Positions 7,073 to 13,319 of a stretch of 47,243 nt of DNA are shown piece by piece; the first letter of the stretch is position 1, and the number at the start of each line of letters is the position of its first letter. The notes beneath the pieces are model-generated. The model had not been told where the DNA came from. It was given only the letters and a program-made list of their open reading frames with translations, and ran no database searches. The position numbers were made by a program, and so were the translations under genes. This stretch comes from Thermovenabulum sp049701175 (GTDB lineage: Bacteria > Bacillota > Thermosediminibacteria > Thermosediminibacterales > Thermosediminibacteraceae): assembly GCF_049701175.1 (NCBI RefSeq), contig NZ_JBNATW010000019.1:1-47243 (forward strand), read 5' to 3'.

Positions 7073-7346
7073 CCGGAATTGAATTCTGCTCATAAAAAAC
7101 AACAAAATCCCTGGAAAGTTTAACAAAGTTTAACAACCGGAACGCAAAGAGGTTGCAATTTGCGAGGCCATTTTAATGTTAAAGCGTAACAAAGTTTTCC
7201 GGAAGCGTAACGGTGCAACAGGGACACGAACAAGATAACAATATGAACCTTAACAATCTTAACACTTGCAGGGTTTAGGTTAACACCTTAACAATGGCTC
7301 AAGTGGCTCAAAATGGCTCACTGGCTCAAAGCGGTCAAAGACTGAA
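7073..7346. other. non-coding repeat region with TTAACAA and TGGCTCAA iterons
   Basis: GTTTAACAA at 7118-7126 and again at 7128-7136 (10-bp period), TTAACA-type words at about 7249-7262 and 7280-7293, then TGGCTCAA/C at 7295, 7304, 7314 and 7322 (8-10 bp apart). No coding potential. The dense, short-period repeats resemble binding-site arrays upstream of the mini-CRISPR-like unit and could be regulator sites, a second origin part, or a leader. Confidence 0.6.
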
Positions 7347-7488
7347 GTTTTTAGCCTTGCTATGACGGATTGAAACGGTGTTGGGAGGGTGTCCCTTAAA
7401 AGAACCTCCTTGTTTTTAGCCTCGCTATGACGGATTAGAAACCAGTCCAACTTTGGGCCTGTTGAAAGTTACTATGACGGGATGACCT
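7347..7488 (+). CRISPR. CRISPR-like mini-array: two repeats, one 35-nt spacer, decayed third repeat
   Basis: Repeat 1 at 7347-7376 (30 nt, begins GTTTTTAGCCTT, ends CTATGACGGATTGAAAC) and repeat 2 at 7412-7442 (31 nt; one substitution and one inserted A) flank a 35-nt spacer (7377-7411). A third relative centred on CTATGACGG (7472-7480) is heavily changed and only about 16 nt separates it from repeat 2. The GTTTTTA...CTATGA...ATTGAAAC pattern is that of clostridial/Thermoanaerobacter type I-B repeats. No cas gene lies in the window. Confidence 0.7.
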
Positions 7489-7507
7489 CGAAGTTTACAA
7501 GGCCATG

Positions 7508-7528
7508 TTGTGAACATTGTGTTCACAA
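7508..7528. promoter_or_regulatory. inverted repeat, operator-like
   Basis: TTGTGAAC (7508-7515) and GTTCACAA (7521-7528) form a perfect 8-bp dyad around ATTGT. It lies about 100 bp upstream of the terminase-small-subunit-like gene. Binding by a regulator is inferred only from symmetry. Confidence 0.5.
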
Positions 7529-7585
7529 AGGAGCAGGAAAGAGAGAAAAACGAGGGAGAAAAGGGGGCAAAAATCACTTAATAGC

Positions 7586-7603
7586 GTGACCATAAGAGGT
7601 CAC
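7586..7603. promoter_or_regulatory. inverted repeat just upstream of the TerS-like gene
   Basis: GTGACC (7586-7591) and GGTCAC (7598-7603) form a perfect 6-bp dyad, 8 bp before the AAGGGAGGG ribosome site. It could be an operator or an RNA hairpin affecting translation of the gene at 7627. Confidence 0.45.
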
Positions 7604-7626
7604 AATCAATAAGGGAGGGATGGAAT

Positions 7627-8151
7627 ATGGCAACAAAAACATACAAAAGGGAACACGGCCTTACCATCGAACAACTCAATGCTGTTGAACTTTTAGTCAT
7701 GGGAAAAACCGATAAAGAAGTGGCTGAAGCTGTGGGAGTGAATCGGGTAACGGTTACAAAATGGCGGTTGTATGACCCTTACTTTCAAGCTGAACTGAAC
7801 AGAAGGAGAAAAGAGATATGGGGCGTTGCAGTAGACAGGTTTAGAAGCCTCCTGCTAAAGGCCCTGAATACGGTTGAGAAGGCCATCGAAGAAGGAGACG
7901 CAAGGACGGCAATTGAAATCCTACGGATGGCGGGAATGGATATGACGAAAGGAGGAAGCTCCCTTGGGACTTACTTAGTGGGAGAGACAGAAGCGGAAGA
8001 GATACTGGAGGAATTAGCGGAAGCGAAGAAGCGGGAAGAAATATTCAAGGCTTTCCCTGCTCCTACCGATTGGGAGAAGAAAAGCGTCCTTGATGAACTC
8101 GAAGAACTGGCAACGAGATTGGAGAGATTGCAGACCAGAACCGGAACATAG
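7627..8151 (+). CDS. terminase small subunit-like HTH protein (element A)
   Basis: 174 residues. Residues about 12-55 form a helix-turn-helix of the homeodomain-like type (LTIEQLNAVELLVMGKTDKE, then VGVNRVTVTKWR), as in phBC6A51-type and other small terminases that bind DNA. The rest is helical and acidic (EAEEILEELAEAKKREEIF). A strong AAGGGAGGG precedes the ATG. Satellites of the PICI type use their own TerS to redirect a helper's packaging; having a TerS-like gene plus a cos-like site but no TerL fits that theme. It could instead be a transposase-like or regulatory HTH protein. Confidence 0.6.
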   Translation: MATKTYKREHGLTIEQLNAVELLVMGKTDKEVAEAVGVNRVTVTKWRLYDPYFQAELNRRRKEIWGVAVDRFRSLLLKALNTVEKAIEEGDARTAIEILRMAGMDMTKGGSSLGTYLVGETEAEEILEELAEAKKREEIFKAFPAPTDWEKKSVLDELEELATRLERLQTRTGT

Positions 8152-8357
8152 CGGAACAATTGCTTGGATAACGCAAAATAACGCAAAATTGATGGCCCTG
8201 TCTTATGAAAAGCCCACGAAAAGCCCGTAAAAGCTGATGGATGGTAGAATATCCGACATAGAAAAACCCCTTGAAAACGGACATTTTCGGACATCAGAAA
8301 AGCCCGTAAAAGCCCTTTTCTATGCAGGGGGATATAGAACTATCCGGGGCAAGAAAA
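8152..8357. other. non-coding repeat-rich stretch
   Basis: Contains AACGCAAAAT-type tandem repeats (8170-8190), a run of AAAAGCCC words (8207-8234 and 8297-8316, five or more copies counting variants) and a short pair of CGGACAT (8278-8294). No gene is supported; small frames on the minus strand lack ribosome sites. Confidence 0.5.
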
Positions 8358-8389
8358 AACCGCCTTAAAAGGCAAATATGAAGGCGGTT
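8358..8389 (-). terminator. hairpin, terminator-like on the minus strand
   Basis: AACCGCCTT (8358-8366) and AAGGCGGTT (8381-8389) pair perfectly over 9 bp. On the minus strand the stem is followed by TTTTTTCTT. It could be a second terminator behind the integrase or act on antisense transcription of the TerS-like region. Confidence 0.65.
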
Positions 8390-8445
8390 GCAAGTCAAAA
8401 TAAGTCAATTTTCAAGCGAACCTGAACGAACCATAAAAAATAAAA

Positions 8446-8475
8446 GGCTGGGAGGAATCATACCACCCCCAGCAC
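8446..8475 (-). terminator. terminator of the element A integrase
   Basis: On the minus strand GCTGGGGGTGG pairs with the CCTCCCAGC arm and is followed by a T-rich tract (CTTTTATTTTTTA). It starts 6 bp after the integrase stop codon. Confidence 0.75.
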
Positions 8476-8480
8476 TTGAC

Positions 8481-9431
8481 TTATACCAGCTTTCTCGGTG
8501 CACGCTTACCCATCTGCTGTAACTTCTGCACGGGAGAAGCCTTCTCGTGGACTTCCTTTATATCATCCTGCGAAAGCCTGACGTAACGCCTTGTCATAGT
8601 CAAATCTGTATGGCCCAATATCCTCTGGAGGCTGAACGGGTCTCCACCTGCCTTGAGAAACTCAATGGCGAAGGTATGGCGTAGGCCGTAGGGAGTGACT
8701 TTGATTCCTGCCTTCTTGCAGTAATTCCTTACTCTTTTGGCCCAATCGTTTTCATTCAAAGTAATGCCATTCTCGGAAGCAAACAAAGGCACATCATCAC
8801 CCCAACACTCTGGACGTATTCTCAAGAACCTTGCAATCTGCTGGGCGGTGAAAGGATTAATTACAAGCGTCCTTCCTACTCTTGCCTTTGCCACTTCGGG
8901 CCTTATACGTATCTCCCTTGACTCAAGGGAGAGGTCTGAAACTTTTACCTGCAATAACTCTCCGGGCCTTACGCCTGTGTCAATCTGCACGAGCATAAGG
9001 CAGTAATCCCTAAGGCCCGTATAGGTCTTTTTGTCCGGCTGTTGGAGAAGTTTTTTCACTTCCTCGAGGGAGACATGACGGATATTGTCAATATCTTCTT
9101 TGGCCCTTTTTATGCCTTCTGCTGGATTGGCGGGGATATAACCTTCTTTTGCACACCACGAAAAGAAAGCCTTAAGGTGGGCAAGCCTCTTATTTCTCGT
9201 GCTGGGAGAAGCCTTTTCGGTGAAGTATTTTAATACACTTTGACGTAGAGAGGTATAAGACTCTAAAGCATGAGGAAAGCGATTGAAGAACCTTTCGACG
9301 TGGAAGCGGTAATCGTGGATTGTCCTTGCACTTCTGCCTTCTGCCTCTTTGACGAGGATAAACTCCTCTAACAAGTCCTGCCATGTAATTTGAGACGTAA
9401 GAGGCAGTTTTAAGACGTTGTTTTTAGTCAT
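8481..9431 (-). CDS. tyrosine recombinase / integrase of element A
   Basis: 316 residues, XerC/D-like without an extra N-terminal arm-binding domain. A SAM-like core-binding domain spans about residues 15-105; catalytic residues seen are Arg155 (DTGVRPGELL), Arg251 in PYGLRHT (the usual first His of HxxR is Tyr248), His274 (LGHTDLTMTRRYV) and Tyr283. GGAGG lies 7-8 bp before the ATG on the minus strand. It is next to the middle attachment core and transcribed away from it. It should integrate and excise the element at the 3' end of tRNA-Thr. The Tyr-for-His change occurs in active relatives, so activity is still likely. Confidence 0.92.
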   Translation of the reverse strand: MTKNNVLKLPLTSQITWQDLLEEFILVKEAEGRSARTIHDYRFHVERFFNRFPHALESYTSLRQSVLKYFTEKASPSTRNKRLAHLKAFFSWCAKEGYIPANPAEGIKRAKEDIDNIRHVSLEEVKKLLQQPDKKTYTGLRDYCLMLVQIDTGVRPGELLQVKVSDLSLESREIRIRPEVAKARVGRTLVINPFTAQQIARFLRIRPECWGDDVPLFASENGITLNENDWAKRVRNYCKKAGIKVTPYGLRHTFAIEFLKAGGDPFSLQRILGHTDLTMTRRYVRLSQDDIKEVHEKASPVQKLQQMGKRAPRKLV

Positions 9432-9446
9432 AAAAACAACCTCCTT

Positions 9447-9461
9447 CAGGAACTACGCATT
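9447..9461 (+). repeat. arm-type direct repeat, right copy
   Basis: CAGGAACTACGCATT, identical to 2162-2176 and in the same orientation, between the integrase start and the middle attachment core. It overlaps the 5' leader of the integrase, so integrase binding could also autoregulate the gene. Confidence 0.55.
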
Positions 9462-9502
9462 TTTTAGTCCCCTTCGGAGGCTGGAAGGCTTGATATTCAA
9501 GG

Positions 9503-9550
9503 CTGGAGCTGATGGAGGGATTCGAACCCTCGACCTGCGCATTACGAGTG
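9503..9550 (-). repeat. middle attachment core (junction of elements A and B)
   Basis: Third identical 48-bp copy of the tRNA-Thr 3' half, with no tRNA 5' half attached. It is shared as the right end of element A and left end of prophage B, as expected when two elements using the same attB integrate one after the other. Confidence 0.95.
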
Positions 9551-9722
9551 TGGTCTAAATAATTATATATGATTTTATTTATTGATACAAATACCATGAA
9601 ACCCTTGATTTTTCTGGATTATTAGCAATATGCGCAGGTTAGTAATTTATATTTTTCTTGCTAATTTTTAAATTTACATTAGCAAAATATTAGCAAATTT
9701 ATTAGCAATAAGTTATTTAAGG
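9551..9722. promoter_or_regulatory. integrase arm-type sites, left end of prophage B
   Basis: ATTAGCAAT/A occurs at 9621-9629, 9678-9686, 9689-9697 and 9701-9709, plus an inverted TTGCTAAT at 9658-9665. The last three direct copies are spaced 11-12 bp. The same word occurs twice, 11 bp apart, at the right end (46299-46318), supporting arm-site function for the adjacent integrase. Confidence 0.7.
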
Positions 9723-10862
9723 TTATACTTTGCCAAATATCTTTTTTGCAACCTTATTGGCCGCCTCTTTTTGCATGGAAGGTAAGACATGCGAGTAAGT
9801 ATTAAGGGTAATGCGTATATCGGTATGACCTAACCGCTCTGATACGATTTTAGGATTGACTCCTTCCTGCAATAATAGAGTGGCATGAGTGTGGCGAAGG
9901 TCATGAAAGCGCACTCTTGGAAGGTTGATTTTGTCTAATACCTTTGTGAAGGCCTTCGTTATATAGTCGGGGTCAATTAACCGGCCATCAGGCCAGGTGC
10001 AGACGTAGTTTGTATTGGCAATCTCATATTCAGGCCCGAACATAAGACGATACTCAGCTTGTGCAATTTTGTGTTTTTTTAAAAGCTCTATCGTTGTATC
10101 GTCCAGAACTACTGGTCTTCTGCTACCGGCAGTTTTTGTTTCTCTTAAAACTAATTCGCCGTCTATCCTCTGTAATTGATGCCTCACATAAAGACATTTT
10201 CTTTCAAAATCTATATCGCTCCATTGCAATCCGCATATTTCACCACGCCGCATTCCTGTGGTTGCAGCAAGAAGCGTAGGGATAAAGAGTATGTGTTTTT
10301 CTTGATAGAGGAAGTTAAGAAGTTCTGCAATTTGGGCAGGGGCCAAAATATTTATTTCAGTCTTTCTAGCCTTCGGTGGTTCGACTGCATCAGCAGGATT
10401 CCGCGGAATAAGTTGCCAGCGTATGGCATGTTTCAGGGCTTCGTGAATGATTCTGTGCTGATAGAGAGCCGTAGCTGGAGCCAAGCCCGGTCCTTCTTCT
10501 TTATCCAGAAGCCAAGTGTAATGCTGCTGTATATGGAAGGGACGAAGGTCTTGAAGTTTTATGTTGCCCAGGCGAGGTATCAGGTATAGCCTTATTATTT
10601 CTGAGTATCTGCGAAGGGTTCGGGGCGCTAAATTAGCCTCGCAATAATTCTTAATCCATTTTTCCAGGAAGTCGGCAAAAGTAATATCTTTGGCAAGAGT
10701 TATTTCCCCGGCATTTGCTTTTTGTATATACTCAGCCAGGGCAGCTTCAGCTTCTTTTTTTGTCTTAAATCCACCGATCCACTTCTGTTTCTTTTTCCCG
10801 TTAACGTCAACGTAAAAGACTATTGTCCATGTGGAACCTCTCTTCCTGATATGGCCTCTCAT
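9723..10862 (-). CDS. int: tyrosine recombinase / integrase of prophage B
   Basis: 379 residues in three parts: an N-terminal AP2-like arm-binding domain (about 1-55, GSTWTIVFYVDVNGKKKQKW), a SAM-like core-binding domain (about 60-165) and the catalytic domain. Catalytic residues visible are Arg205 (TTGMRRGE), Lys243 region, His320 and Arg323 (FHDLRHTHAT), His346 (LGHTDIRIT) and Tyr356 (NTYSHVL). AAGGGGGA precedes the ATG. The 5' end overlaps the preceding ImmA/IrrE gene by 56 bp, so both are in one minus-strand lysogeny operon. It integrates the phage at the tRNA-Thr 3' end. Confidence 0.95.
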   Translation of the reverse strand: MRGHIRKRGSTWTIVFYVDVNGKKKQKWIGGFKTKKEAEAALAEYIQKANAGEITLAKDITFADFLEKWIKNYCEANLAPRTLRRYSEIIRLYLIPRLGNIKLQDLRPFHIQQHYTWLLDKEEGPGLAPATALYQHRIIHEALKHAIRWQLIPRNPADAVEPPKARKTEINILAPAQIAELLNFLYQEKHILFIPTLLAATTGMRRGEICGLQWSDIDFERKCLYVRHQLQRIDGELVLRETKTAGSRRPVVLDDTTIELLKKHKIAQAEYRLMFGPEYEIANTNYVCTWPDGRLIDPDYITKAFTKVLDKINLPRVRFHDLRHTHATLLLQEGVNPKIVSERLGHTDIRITLNTYSHVLPSMQKEAANKVAKKIFGKV

Positions 10863-11376
10863 AGCATAATCCCCCTTGTTGGAGCATTAAGTCATATCGT
10901 AGCCTTTCATATTCTCCTGATTCAATAAGTGAAATACTAAGCTGTTTCCTAAACCTTACTAAACTTATCACCACCCCAAAGCTTTCGGATAAAAAATAAT
11001 CATTATCATACTGCTCCCAATAATGCTCAAAAATCCCAATTGGCATTAAAAAGTATGCGCAAAACGCTTTCGCCTGGGCCTCATTCTTTGCTATCACTAT
11101 CTTATTAGTAAAATAAGCATTCCCGCAATGGTATGTATGCCCATATTCGTGAACTAAATATTCTCTAAGCTTGTCCATATTCTTTTCAAAGCCTGCATAA
11201 ATATATCTTTTTTTATTATCCTCTAGATATAAAGCCTTTTTAATATATTTTGAGTATTCAAGTTGAATATTCTCATTCTCGATTATATATTCAATCGTGC
11301 TTATTGGAATTGGGAAAGAGGAAATATTATAACGCATTAAAATAGCATTTGCTTTTTCAGCCATAAGCAAGTGCAA
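10807..11376 (-). CDS. ImmA/IrrE family metallopeptidase
   Basis: 189 residues from the TTG at 11376, which is preceded by AAGGAGTG; an in-frame ATG at 11364 is the alternative. The zinc-protease signature HEYGH is at residues 76-80, with a third ligand candidate Glu99 (NEAQAKAFCAYFLMP). Members of this family cleave phage or ICE repressors (as ImmA does ImmR) to trigger induction. Its place in the operon downstream of the CI-like repressor and DUF3800 gene fits control of lysogeny, and the target is probably the repressor at 12512-12904. Confidence 0.85.
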   Translation of the reverse strand: MHLLMAEKANAILMRYNISSFPIPISTIEYIIENENIQLEYSKYIKKALYLEDNKKRYIYAGFEKNMDKLREYLVHEYGHTYHCGNAYFTNKIVIAKNEAQAKAFCAYFLMPIGIFEHYWEQYDNDYFLSESFGVVISLVRFRKQLSISLIESGEYERLRYDLMLQQGGLCYERPYQEERFHMDNSLLR

Positions 11377-11450
11377 AGTTACATCACTCCTTACTAAAAC
11401 AAATGTTCGTTTGTAAAGTAAAAAAATAAATAACATTAATTATTCACACC

Positions 11451-11471
11451 TTATCCACAATTTTATCCACA
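11451..11471. promoter_or_regulatory. pair of DnaA boxes
   Basis: Two perfect TTATCCACA boxes at 11451-11459 and 11463-11471, 12 bp apart, just upstream of the ImmA/IrrE gene. They may link host DnaA to expression of the lysogeny operon or be part of a replication or titration site. Role not shown by the sequence. Confidence 0.6.
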
Positions 11472-11600
11472 AAAATATGATATTCTATGTAAATTAAAGA
11501 ATACAGCAGAATATAGCATAAAATAGCATAAAATTGACTAAAATATAATTAATTGAGGAGTATATTTTTATAGAAAAATAGAATATAATATTATCAAAAG

Positions 11601-11680
11601 ATAAATTGAGAATGATGGCGTCACCTGTGGAGGTATAACTGTGAATTATGACACAGTTAGCCCAGGGACGCCTAATTTAT
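11601..11680. ncRNA. candidate structured RNA beside the DUF3800 gene
   Basis: Nested helices within 80 nt: outer ATAAATT (11601-11607)/AATTTAT (11674-11680); GGCGTC (11617-11622)/GACGCC (11667-11672) continuing after a bulged A as CCTG (11624-11627)/CAGG (11663-11666); apical hairpin AACTGTG (11637-11643)/CACAGTT (11652-11658). All pairs are Watson-Crick. There is no clear U-tract on the minus strand. Candidate RNA motifs have been reported repeatedly next to DUF3800 genes, so this may be one; strand is unresolved, and a simple terminator of the DUF3800 gene remains possible. Confidence 0.55.
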
Positions 11681-11681
11681 T

Positions 11682-12479
11682 TTAATGAATAGTTTTTGAG
11701 GGCTCGAAATAAAATATATTAAATCTTTTGTCGTCCCAATTTGTAATAAATATTAAATCATTTCTACCTAAATTTGATGCAATATGTTTTGCAAGTGCAA
11801 GTTTGCCTTCTCTAACATTAGTTTTTAAATGTTCTTTATTCCAAAAAAAGCCTACTGCTCCCATTAAAATATCTGCTATTTGTATAAGTCTTCGATCTCT
11901 GGCTTCTCTTGCTTCAATAGATATTACAGGTGGAGATACTTTTCGATAACCATAAAGCCAAGAATATTTATTAATTTTATCTTCAAATTTTTTATTGAGC
12001 TTTTCTTTCAATCTACTAAGCCTAAATTCTTCACAATCTTCGTCAAAAGCTTTTTTAATAGATCTGTGAGCTATACGGATATGATATTCATTTGATTTTT
12101 GAAGCCAATTTAAAATTAATTGGCAATAAAGATTATAGAAACCTTCTTCATAATCTCCCTTGTAAAATTTGTCATGAGTAAAATCATAATCTTTTTTATT
12201 AACTATTAGGGTTCTAAAGAACATTATATTTTTTGAATTATAATCAAAATATAAATCTACTATTTTTTTATATGCTTTATAGTATTTGTTATTTATTGTA
12301 GGCGGGACCTTAGTCCATTTCATGTGCCCGATTGGTTTTTCAAATTCTAAAGTGTTTTTGCAATAACTCTCAAAATCATTTACAAAATCCCAACCATTTT
12401 CTTTTTTTATCCATATTCCTCCTACCAATATATATTCAGACTTTGTTTGTCTGCTTTCGTCGCAGTAAATTTTGTAAAT
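11682..12479 (-). CDS. DUF3800 domain protein, apparently non-canonical (ATT) start
   Basis: DUF3800 proteins have an RNase H-like fold and are common in phages and accessory DNA, often with suspected nuclease or defence roles. The hallmark N-terminal motif YCDES is present in frame at about 12467-12453, upstream of the first standard start (TTG at 12428), and the next upstream stop is at 12486-12488. Between them the only start-like codons are ATT (12477-12479 and 12468-12470). AAAGGGG lies about 11 bp before the first ATT. So either AUU is used (265 residues) or the start codon was lost. The C-terminal half includes a conserved-looking IQIADILMGAVGFFWN. It follows the repressor in the same operon. 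Confidence 0.75.
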   Translation of the reverse strand: MYKIYCDESRQTKSEYILVGGIWIKKENGWDFVNDFESYCKNTLEFEKPIGHMKWTKVPPTINNKYYKAYKKIVDLYFDYNSKNIMFFRTLIVNKKDYDFTHDKFYKGDYEEGFYNLYCQLILNWLQKSNEYHIRIAHRSIKKAFDEDCEEFRLSRLKEKLNKKFEDKINKYSWLYGYRKVSPPVISIEAREARDRRLIQIADILMGAVGFFWNKEHLKTNVREGKLALAKHIASNLGRNDLIFITNWDDKRFNIFYFEPSKTIH

Positions 12480-12511
12480 CGTAGCTTATCGCCCCTTTAC
12501 ACTAAGCCGAT

Positions 12512-12904
12512 TTACTTTCCTTTCTCCTCCTGCTCCCGCATTTTCCTTCTCGCCAATAATCCCTGAAGAAAAATTTTCAGCTGTTCTTTTTCTTCTTCCG
12601 ACATCCCCTTTAAGTCATAAAACATTATAGTTACGTCCGGCCCCAGCTCACGCATTATTTCGTTTATTTCGTCGTCGATTGTTTTCTCTTCTTCTTCAGG
12701 GATGGTTGTATCTAATAAATAATCTAAAGACACTTCATATATTTCAGCAAATTTTTTTAGCATTTTTGCATCAGGAATTCTCTCGTCACGTTCATAATTA
12801 GAAAGCGCACCATTTGTTATGCCGAATATTTTAGCGGCATATAATTGAGTCCATCCTTTATTTTCTCTCAACTCTCTTAATTTTTGACCGAGAGTTTTTT
12901 TCAT
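12512..12904 (-). CDS. CI-like phage repressor (XRE HTH)
   Basis: 130 residues from the ATG at 12904, chosen because GGTGGG lies 5 bp upstream; an in-frame GTG at 12919 lacks a ribosome site. Residues about 5-60 are a classic XRE domain (LRELRENKGWTQLYAAKIFG, ITNGALSNYERDERIPD); the C-terminal part is acidic and helical without a LexA-type protease domain, which fits inactivation by an ImmA-type peptidase rather than RecA-stimulated self-cleavage. Divergent from the Cro-like gene across a region full of TTTAAAC half-sites. It should maintain lysogeny. Confidence 0.88.
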   Translation of the reverse strand: MKKTLGQKLRELRENKGWTQLYAAKIFGITNGALSNYERDERIPDAKMLKKFAEIYEVSLDYLLDTTIPEEEEKTIDDEINEIMRELGPDVTIMFYDLKGMSEEEKEQLKIFLQGLLARRKMREQEEKGK

Positions 12905-12923
12905 ATCCCACCAACTCACTTCG

Positions 12924-12953
12924 TTTTAAACAAATTATATCACTTTTAAACAA
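12924..12953 (-). promoter_or_regulatory. repressor maintenance promoter with operator half-sites
   Basis: On the minus strand TGATATAAT gives an extended -10 (TATAAT at 12934-12939). TTTTAAACAA occurs twice on the plus strand (12924-12933 and 12944-12953), 20 bp apart, flanking that -10. These are half-sites of the palindromes at 13031 and 13264, so autoregulation is likely. Confidence 0.55.
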
Positions 12954-12990
12954 TACGAAAAATATTTTTAACAAAATGAATAAAAACCTA

Positions 12991-13019
12991 TTGACTTTAA
13001 CATAATGTTTAACTATAAT
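12991..13019 (+). promoter_or_regulatory. early rightward promoter (PR-like)
   Basis: TTGACT at 12991-12996 and TATAAT at 13014-13019 with 17-bp spacing, upstream of the Cro-like gene; an operator half-site (GTTTAA) lies within the spacer and a full palindrome 12 bp downstream. Confidence 0.8.
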
Positions 13020-13030
13020 AAAATTAGAAC

Positions 13031-13047
13031 TTAAACGTAGCGTTTAA
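13031..13047. promoter_or_regulatory. operator palindrome O1
   Basis: TTAAACGTAGCGTTTAA: perfect 7-bp arms around a 3-bp centre, between the early promoter and the Cro-like gene. It is the exact reverse complement of the site at 13264-13280. Confidence 0.8.
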
Positions 13048-13065
13048 ATTGGAGGTGAATAAAGC

Positions 13066-13305
13066 ATGAGAATTAATGAACGTCTAAAAAAAATAAGAAA
13101 GAGCAAAGGAATAACTCAAACATATATTGCCCGAAAAATGGGGAAAACATGCGGATGGTATAGTAATATTGAGAGAGGAAATAGGAAACTTTCTGCTGAA
13201 GATGCAAAAAAGATAGCAGATATTTTAGGTGTAGATATAAAAGAAATTTTTTTTGAAAACGAATTAAACGCTACGTTTAATGAACCCGAACAGAAAACCG
13301 CATGA
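13066..13305 (+). CDS. Cro-like XRE HTH protein
   Basis: 79 residues, one XRE domain: RLKKIRKSKGITQTYIARKM followed by GWYSNIERGNRKLSAEDAKK. GGAGGTG lies 9 bp upstream of the ATG. It is the first gene after the early promoter, divergent from the repressor, the usual Cro position. Notably its 3' end contains the second operator palindrome. DNA-binding function is clear; a Cro role is inferred from position. Confidence 0.85.
   Translation: MRINERLKKIRKSKGITQTYIARKMGKTCGWYSNIERGNRKLSAEDAKKIADILGVDIKEIFFENELNATFNEPEQKTA
13264..13280. promoter_or_regulatory. operator palindrome O2 inside the Cro-like gene
   Basis: TTAAACGCTACGTTTAA, the exact reverse complement of O1, 233 bp downstream of it and inside coding sequence. 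Spacing of two full operators allows DNA looping or roadblock repression; this is inference. Confidence 0.75.
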
Positions 13306-13319
13306 AGGGAGGGAGAGGG

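Larger units (their letters stand above)
2035..9550. mobile_element. element A: integrated phage-satellite-like element in tRNA-Thr
   Basis: Bounded by identical 48-bp copies of the tRNA-Thr 3' half (2035-2082 and 9503-9550). It contains an integrase gene next to one end, matching 15-bp arm-type repeats inside both ends, a regulator, primase- and helicase-like replication genes with internal iterons, a sigma-r4-like protein and a terminase-small-subunit-like protein. There are no capsid, portal, tail or lysis genes. Base composition is clearly more GC-rich than prophage B and the host flanks, indicating a different origin. A segment shared with prophage B (6031-6108) supports a satellite reading over a defective prophage, but that remains an inference. 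Confidence 0.8.

Noticed and set aside
7377..7411. Search for a protospacer of the mini-array spacer within this window
   Set aside because: No convincing match seen by eye on either strand; partial words such as GGGTGTCC near 26886 are too short.
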